From Glandiceps talaboti (Eukaryota; Hemichordata; Enteropneusta; Spengelidae), in NCBI RefSeq assembly GCF_964340395.1, contig NC_135560.1, forward strand, positions 6,996,598-7,060,597: 64,000 nt of DNA, given 5' to 3'. The notes below the pieces were generated by a model. It saw only the letters and a list, made by a program, of their open reading frames with translations. It searched no databases and was not told the DNA's origin. A program made the translations under genes and the position numbers. Within the stretch, counting starts at the first letter, position 1, and each line of letters starts with the position of its first letter. Below are positions 53,701 to 62,700 of the stretch, one piece after another.

Positions 53701-56700
53701 ATTCAGTCCCAGATTCTTGCATTAGTTTTATCTTATCTGTGAAGCCAGAAGGATTATAGAAGAACCTTTTTTGTTCTGGACCCACTTTTTCTTTGGTTCT
53801 GCCAGACAATTACTTTTAAAATTGTAAATTTCAGTCCTTCTCTAAATTAGGCTTTTGAAATGTTTGAAAACATTGAAAAGATGAGCACATCTGAACTAAG
53901 GTTCAGTGCTAGGTATGCAAGATGATGTGTTGATATGTCCTGATGTTTTGAAATTATAGTTGTATTCTTTGTAGAAGTTAGTTGAGTGTAGTATGCCCTC
54001 TACATTCTAAGGATAGCCAAATTTTGTTGTTGTGAAGTCAAATTGCGAAAAACTGGCATTTCTTGCGAGTCACCACATAAGTAAGAAATAGGGGAACATC
54101 AAATTTTGGTGCGTTAATTGAAATTGTGTGTGTCAGTGGCACATCAAATTGAGTTCGAGGGCGCACTGGTTGAGTACTTCTTGACTTGTAATGCAGATCA
54201 TAATAAACAATCAGACTAAACTCCAACTCAGCACTTCAGCCCAGACAGAGCATCTTTCGCCTGCTCCTTCTAAGTGCTTACCCTGAGGAAGGCGACTTGT
54301 GCGTCGCCAAAACATTGGTGTTTTAAATAAAAATAAAGATCAGATTGAAGATCGGAGACCAGTTGAACCGCCACGTTTGATTTATTTCACACATAAACAA
54401 TCCCTTTACACTTGTAGAAAATCATGACTCATCATTACAGACATGCACATGTTTATACAGGAAAATCTTGAAAACTTTCCATGCCTACCTTCTAAATGGT
54501 TCTATCCATTCCTGTCCAGTGTATGTCATGTGACTGTTGTAGGCTATAGTCAAGTTTCTGTTTCCACGATGCATTGTATGAGAGGATGTCTCTTATATTG
54601 TCACATTTAGTCTTGTTTTGTCTTTATTGCTTTTGAAATAACATTTTCATCGGGAAATGATGGAAAGACATGTTGACCTCTTTAATTATGAAGGATTTTA
54701 TAGAACAAAGACTAAACGCTATCAGTGACAGAGAGGGATTTTCCAGGTAAACCCAGGGTATTGTAAGGTGACAACCATCCCCGAGTAGCGCATGCAACCC
54801 CTCAGTGTGTACACAATACATTGAGAGACATGCAATGCATCTTGGAACCGCCAACAGGTCTGTTGACTGATACCAGCTGATACTACAGTCCACTTTGTCA
54901 GTCCACTAGATTTTGCTTTTAATAATTTGGTCAAATTGAAGTAATAGAATGACATCTTCCTTTCTAGATCCAAGGAGTGGCGGTTGTTTTTTGGATTTCG
55001 CTACTAGACGTGGTGACATCCCAATTTGTAGTACTTTATTAGGTGAAGACATTGGCAGAGCAGCTTGTTGTTGTTCACTTGGAGAAGCCTGGGGTGATCC
55101 TTGTGAAGCCTGCCCACCTAGGAACTCAAGTAAGTATCCAGTTGTCATTAAATGGGCGCAAACTGAGTTTGTACATTTTGGGGTATATCTTTTTGCTTAA
55201 CTGACCAACCAGACTGACTTTTTAAAGGTGCTGTAATGAGAAGCGCAGAACTAATTATCAATGCCCTTAGCAAGCTTCTTTCTGCAAAGCCTATCACCTC
55301 CATCATGCTGTGTCGGTACTGATTCACCTCAGAATTAAAGTGTATATTGGCAAGATTTGAACCACTATAGTATGCCAGTATAGTCAACCCAGTTGTATTG
55401 ATTGGAGGACTAGGTAGGATAGAGGTTGCAATGAGGATGCAATGGACTGTATTGCTCCCTGAGGAGTTGAAGTATAACAGCAGTTGTGCCACTACAGGTC
55501 TGTGCCTGGGGTAATAATTGTAAGGTGCTTTTAGCTCAGTGTCGGAAAGTGCTATATAAAAAATTAATACTATTAGTAGCATTATTGTGTCTTGTATTTT
55601 TGTACATTCTGGACCTTGGTCACAAAATGTATACTTTGTGATAACTTTATAACATGTTTACGTACATTTTTCAGCTGAAGATATGCAGTTGTGTCCATCA
55701 GGTCCAGGTTTCAGACCTAATGACTTCACTCTAGTCATTGAAGGTAGGATTATTGTTATTAATAGACTGGATGGATAAGTTGTATCTGAAAGCTTATAAC
55801 TGCCAACCTAGCTTGAGTTTCAAATTTAAAGATGAAAAAATATTAACCTACTACCGAAGTAGCTGAGCCTTCAGTTATTAAAGATAGACACAAACTAAAA
55901 CTATTGCTGCAACTTGTTGATACAACAGTGATAAACTATTGAATGATAGGGAGGCGTCTCTGAAAACAAGTTTATTTCGAGTTACATGAATTTGCAGTGC
56001 AGTTTTGGGACTTTGAATGTTTATGCTATGTTGATCACAGGGTGATTAGAATCGCACAACAGAGGAACTGCTGTCACCCACTTGTGTAATCTACCACATT
56101 GAAGAACGATAGATTTAGTGTGTCTAGCTAAGTAAACCGAAGGCTGGATTACCAGTGTCACATAACTCGTGAGAACTATAGATATTTAACCAACATCATT
56201 TTGTAGGCTGAGATCTTTCGTCTGCAACCTAACTTGTACTTTAAAATGAGATGAAACTTTTCTGATTTGTTTCATGGAGTACCTTTATGATTCCCGTGTG
56301 GTCTTCACAGAAAAAAACTTCATAGTGGAAACAATACTTGAAAAGCATTTCTTTACACCTCAAGACAACATGTTCCAATATTTTGAAAAATATGGAGGGG
56401 AACGCAGTACTGCTCTTTACAATAATATAGAACTGTGTATTCTTGTATTATTTAGTGTAATACCTTGTAAATTTCTGTTGTGAAAAAGGCCAAATAAATA
56501 AAATTGTGAGTTTCCAATAACCAGACCAACCCTAATTTAAGCTGCTGACACTAAACTAATCATTTTTTAAACATTTAAAACAAAAAGATGAGAAATTCTC
56601 TGTCTTCTTGACCCTTATGCACATTTGTTTTCTTTCCCCAGTGATGCCTGTACAAACTATCACAGAAGGGGTATTCCAACCGACATTTTGTTTGATTTTG

Positions 56701-59700
56701 GGTCAAAGCTATATTTTTCAAAAATATAAAAAATTAAAAAGATGAAATTAAATCAAATCAAACCCCGACCTACCTACTTACCGTGTTCTCAGAGGCCATG
56801 TCATTGCTGTATATCGGAAACACACAGTTACTTTTTTTGCACCTAAGTACAAAAAACACCTAATTATCTTCAACTATTTTTGCACCTCAGTGGGCTTTTT
56901 GAAAAAAATTGATTCAAATGATATAATGGAAACTGACTTGATTCAAATAATGGAATAAAATGTAGTCAATGATTATGTAATTTTATATTGTATTGATTAT
57001 GTTTTGTTTTTATTTTCCCAGATATTGATGAATGCACTGAGTTTGAGGAGGCATGTGTTGGAGGTCAATGTAGTAACACCTTTGGTAGTTTCCTCTGTGT
57101 ATGTCCCAAAGGCTTCACATTGGATGCCAGTGAGAGAGTATGCATTGGTAAGTTATCATTGACTATCATTGCTATGCACCTGCTAATTAGCCAATTCAAT
57201 CACTTATATATTATTTGTCATATTATTTTATTTTATTTGTGTTTGCAAATTACACAATGATCTGAGATCTATACGCTTACCCTAATATTACTTCAGGGAA
57301 CCTTTGTACCATATTAATAGAACTTGCTTAAGTTCATGAATTTAACTTCATTTTACACTAAAATTTTAAAAGTAGCTCACCAAAGCATTCACTTTTTTCA
57401 CTTTGGTGAAAGCGTTGCTGAGCTACTTGAAAATTTTGGTGTAAAACGAAGTTAAATTCATAAACTTAGACCGAATGTTTGCACAGATATGTGCTTTCAT
57501 TGTAATAAAATGTATTATTTTACTTCAGTGCAAGAACACAATGATTGTAAATATTATCCAGTCAAGTTTGTATTTTTTGCCTTTTTGCCGGAGGGAGAAA
57601 CATTTTGAAAAAGATGTAAAACTCTTTCTTTTTGTTTCTCTGTCGATAGATATTTGTTTGAAACTTATTTGTACAACAGGCCAGTTGAGAAAGTACAGAA
57701 ATAAATAATATTCAGTAATATTAATAACAATCACTTATAAATATATGGACACAATTTTTAGCAAGAATCCATTTCCATCCTCTTCAATTATGTTGTTATT
57801 GATCCTTCAAAGAATCAAAAGTAATACAAGACACTCAACAAAGCACTTTTTTCAGCTAGTTTTAAAACAGTTAAGGTGAAATATATGGTCACTATTACGA
57901 ACAAAAATCTTTAGGAAGTCTAAAATCTTTCAAGACAACGCATTGCTAAATTGGTACCTTGTTAAAATGACTAGTTAACGACCTTTCTTCAAGTCATATT
58001 TTTTTTTTCATGTAGTAAATTTTCTTTATTACTTTATTACATTGTAGATATCAATGAGTGTGAAAACTCTAGATTTTTGTGTGGAGCTGGTACATGTATG
58101 AATACCATAGGGGACTATACCTGCAGTTGTCCTGAAGGTCATATGATGATGGATATGTATGATGGCAAGAACTGTATGGGTAAGTCTAATCTACCAATAC
58201 TGTATGACTGCAGGTAATAGTTTTAATTTAACATCACTTCACCAAAAATTACTGGTTTAAACAGTGCTCACATTGGTACATGTGTTCTTGATAGAATTTT
58301 TTTGAAAATTCTGGAATTCCAACCCCGCTTATGGAAATACTTGAGATTTCAGCCAATCTTGGAAAGTCTTGAAATGCCTGGAATTTCAAAACCCTCCTTG
58401 TAAGTTTCTGGAATTTCAAACATTCCTGGACAGTTTCCAAACACCTTTAGTTTTAAAACTTTCTCTTTGAAAGTTCTGACATTCCTGATCCTTCAAAGTC
58501 ATGAAAAATGTTGATATGCTCCTGGAAAATGAAAGTTATGACATGATCAGCCATACAATGTTGAAAGTTAAACATGGCTAGAAAAGACCATTTTTTATTT
58601 TGAGAAGTTGAATGGTAGTCTTTTGGTAATATGAATTACAAAAAATTATAGTAGTTGTCCACAGAAAGCCGGCTTTATATGAATGCTTCTTTTCTTCTAG
58701 ATTTACGTCAGAGTGTTTGCTACGGAAGATTCCAGAATGCAACACAATTCGCACCAGAGACTTGTGAGAATGGTCTACCCTTCAACTTAACCAAGAAAAC
58801 ATGTTGTTGTTCAGTTGGAATGGCATGGAATAATCCATGTGAACCCTGTCCAGCACGATTTAGTTGTAAGTCTTTCATTTATTTTAATATCACATGCAGT
58901 CTTCAGTGTATCGCCTCATATCAATTTCACATGTATTCTTAATAGTCATCAATGTCTTGCCTCATATTTTTAGCCATTTTTGAAATATGTCTATCATCGA
59001 TGGAGAATATATTGTTCATAGTTTGAAGAATCAATAGGACAGTACAATATAGTTACTTTGGAACGGTAAATTAGAGAAATTAATGATGGATTAATATTCA
59101 TTTTGTTATTTGTTAATGATTTCAGTGGCTCACAAACAAATCTGTGGTGAGAAACCTGGTGAAATCATCGATCCAGAAACTGGTGAATCTATGGGTGAGT
59201 CTAAAATTTATGCCAAAGTACACCAAATTGCACATTTTACCGACAAACTGTACTCTTTACTCGGCAATTTTACCTAGATGAGAAATACACTGCAAAATGG
59301 TTCATTTTCATATTTATACTGTACTTATCATAAAATCATAGTGAATGTGTTTTGTGTAATGTTTTAACTAGATAAACACAAATGAAGTATACAACACAAG
59401 TTGCAGATTTGAAGCTAGTGAGCTAGACTCAAATATGATATGCCTGTCTTTAAATAGGTCCATGTAGCAGTAGATATTAATCTTAAGGAAAGATTAAAGA
59501 TATATATATAGTGGGGTTTTTTTACTTTGTGAGTAGAAATGCTCATTACTTAAGTATGAACCCAAAGTCTATGAACATTCATTCTCGCATATACTAGTGT
59601 CTACTTATTAAAAAAAATATATAAATGACTTCCAAATTTCCAGTGAACTGTCATCATGTCAACATCATCAGGGTATAGTATGACAGGCTGATTTATAATT

Positions 59701-62700
59701 ACGTCTTGCTTACAAATGGTCTGAAATGTATAACAGTACTATACAGTGTGAGTTGTAAATTTGTGTTGTCTTTGTATGTAAATTACAGATCTGAATGAAT
59801 GTACTGAAGTTCCTGGAGTCTGTGAGAATGGTATATGTATCAACACTAAAGGAAGTTTCAGATGTGATTGTAACATTGGGTTTAGATACAGTCCTGTCAG
59901 TTTGATTTGTGAAGGTAAGTTCAGTTCAGTGCAGTGCAGTGCAGTGCAGTTTCCAATCCATGTCAGTAACTTGTATGAAACTGTCAATGTCATGAAAAGG
60001 AGAAAATAGTCTGATATAAGACAGGGGAATAACATTCTTAGAAACTCATATTTCCATCTGTATCCGGTGTGTTATTCCGATCTGAAAATGATTCCACTAC
60101 ATGCAGTTTATCTAAATACATATTGGAGAATATATCATTCAAGGTTCCAAGAATCCATAGGACAGTAAAATAGAGTTACTTTGGAACGATCGATTGGAAA
60201 GGAATGCAACGTTTTGATCCATCTCCTATGGGCCGGCCACAATGTGTAGTGGGATAAGGAAGCCATCTACATGAAATAGAGAAGACACATCTTGAAGATA
60301 TACCAAGGATGTAAACTATCATCAATTCTCAGTACCTGAAATAGAATATTACTGCCTGGGTGTGTCATAAAATAAAATTTCTTGGTCGACACCATAACTT
60401 CCGCTCCTCGCGCTTTACATGCATTACTATAGGTGCGCATGAAAATAAGTGAACCTTCTCGTTCTATTTTGACCTCTTGGGAATCATCACAGTATCATTA
60501 AACATTTCATTTTATTTCAGTGTTATTTTTAAAGTTTGATTATTTATTGTATACACGATTTGATTGTATACATTTATGCCAAGGTATGATTAAATGGACT
60601 TTCTAGAAACCCAGAAGGTTTAATATAAAATAACAATGGCCTTATTATATGGTGTATTTATCTTTCTTTTTGGAAATGTAGATATTGATGAGTGTGCTGA
60701 AGGCATGGCCATGTGTTTCAACAAAGCCACATGTGTCAACAAACCTGGAAGTTATGACTGTGCTTGTCCTGATGGCTACATGTTGACTCCAGACAAGAGA
60801 AGCTGTGTGGGTAAGTTGAAAAACAAGTACATCATATATGATTGTATATTGAGAATAGTGAACTACAAACTGCAAAGAAAGAGAATGGATTGACTCAACA
60901 AAGTCAACTCTACAAGTCTCTAAATTCTCTGACTAGTTTTCCCCCTGTAACCAGGCATCATCTGGTCAGCATATGTAATAACAGCACTAAGAAATATTAG
61001 TGTCCCAATCTAGGGTATCAGACATAGTTCTAACTGTATTGCATACACATCATGGGTAGGTGAGTGGGTAGGTGGGTGGAGGGGATACATTGATACAAAG
61101 GGTTTCTTGTGTCCCAACTAATGAACAACACTATATGGTATCCGATACCTGGTGGTTGCTGGTGTCCAGTGAATGCTATAAACGATTGTGGTACATACTG
61201 AAAATGCTTTACTTTGGTGTTATGGGTTGTATTTGATATAGCTGCTATAAACGATTGTGGTACATACAAAAACACTTTACTTTGGTGTTATGTTTCTTGC
61301 TATGCCATCTTGCTTCTACATTAGGATTCGTTAGTTTCTTGGTTTAAAATGTATGCTATTGTTTCATTCTAGATATTGATGAATGTGCTGATAACCCTGA
61401 TATCTGTGGAAATGGAGACTGTTTCAACCTCATGGGAACACACACTTGTCTTTGTGATAATGGTTTTGAACCCACTCGTGCTGCTCCTATCACATGCAAA
61501 GGTAAAAAATAGAATTACAACAAAATATGTTTGAATATGTCTTCGTGTTCATATAATCACTTTAACATTGGATTTTTTTTTGTACCATTAAGAATTTTGA
61601 GAAAAAGCATATATTATGCCAAGTGAAAGATTCTTAATCTCACTTGAAGCATTTTTAGTTTCCTTGGTATTTCCTTGGAACATTTTAAAGACATATCTCT
61701 GTACCTAGAATAATCCAAAGATATCAAAATGTATTTATAACTATATGACTGAGTTCAAATAAAGACAGTGGTAAGAGACTGTTGACTGATTCACTTTTAT
61801 AGTATCTACGTGTCGTTGTGAATTAGTTTCAAAAAATGCTCAGATGAAAAAATGTACTTAGTTCACCTGCTGAGAATAAGGCTAATACATAATTATAACA
61901 CAGCCAATCACAGCAGTATGAATAGCACCATCTATTATGAAAAAAATCCAAGTTTGAAAGCTCAGTATTAAACAAATTGGCTTTTCAAACACACAGTTAA
62001 GAAAACATCCAGATTTGTGGTATCTTTCACTGTGCTTTATAGACTTGCATTTCATACTATGTTCAAGTATGTAGCATTGAGCTCCTGACAGATATTTTGT
62101 GGCTTGCCACTCATGAGAAGCATCTCAGAAGGGTAACGAATATTCCTGTCATCTGAAAGAAAATTTCACTACCACGAAAATAACACGTACAGTTTCTTGG
62201 TAAAACACTACTGGTACAACTTCTGCTCCATGCACTATACATGCATCAGGCACGCATGAGAATAATATATTGTCATGCTTGTTCCATTTTGACCCTCTAG
62301 CCTAACCTAAAATGTTACAGGTTTTGAGAATAAGTTGACTTTTTTGTTCTATTTTGACCCTCTAATATAATGTAAAGTGGTAGTACAGGTACAAAGAATT
62401 AAATGCTTGAGAAACATCTCTATCTTTAAACGTAAGACGTCTTTTCTTTCCTCAGATGTTGATGAATGTGCAAGAATACCACCAATGTGTACTAACGGTA
62501 ACTGTACCAATACTGAAGGATCTTTCGACTGTACCTGTAACCCTGGCTTTGTACTTACTGACAACCAAGATTGTGAAGGTAGGAATTTATATCTATATAC
62601 ATCTTATACCACACACAAACCAGGTTGAATGCATTCAAACAAAAAATATGGGTTTTCTACCCTGTGTGCTATATGTCATGACAAATCGCATCTACACCAT

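Noticed and set aside
16300-62456. Latent TGF-beta binding protein (LTBP) as alternative identity
   Set aside because: LTBPs lack the FUN domain, the second hybrid domain and a 12-cbEGF run between TB domains.
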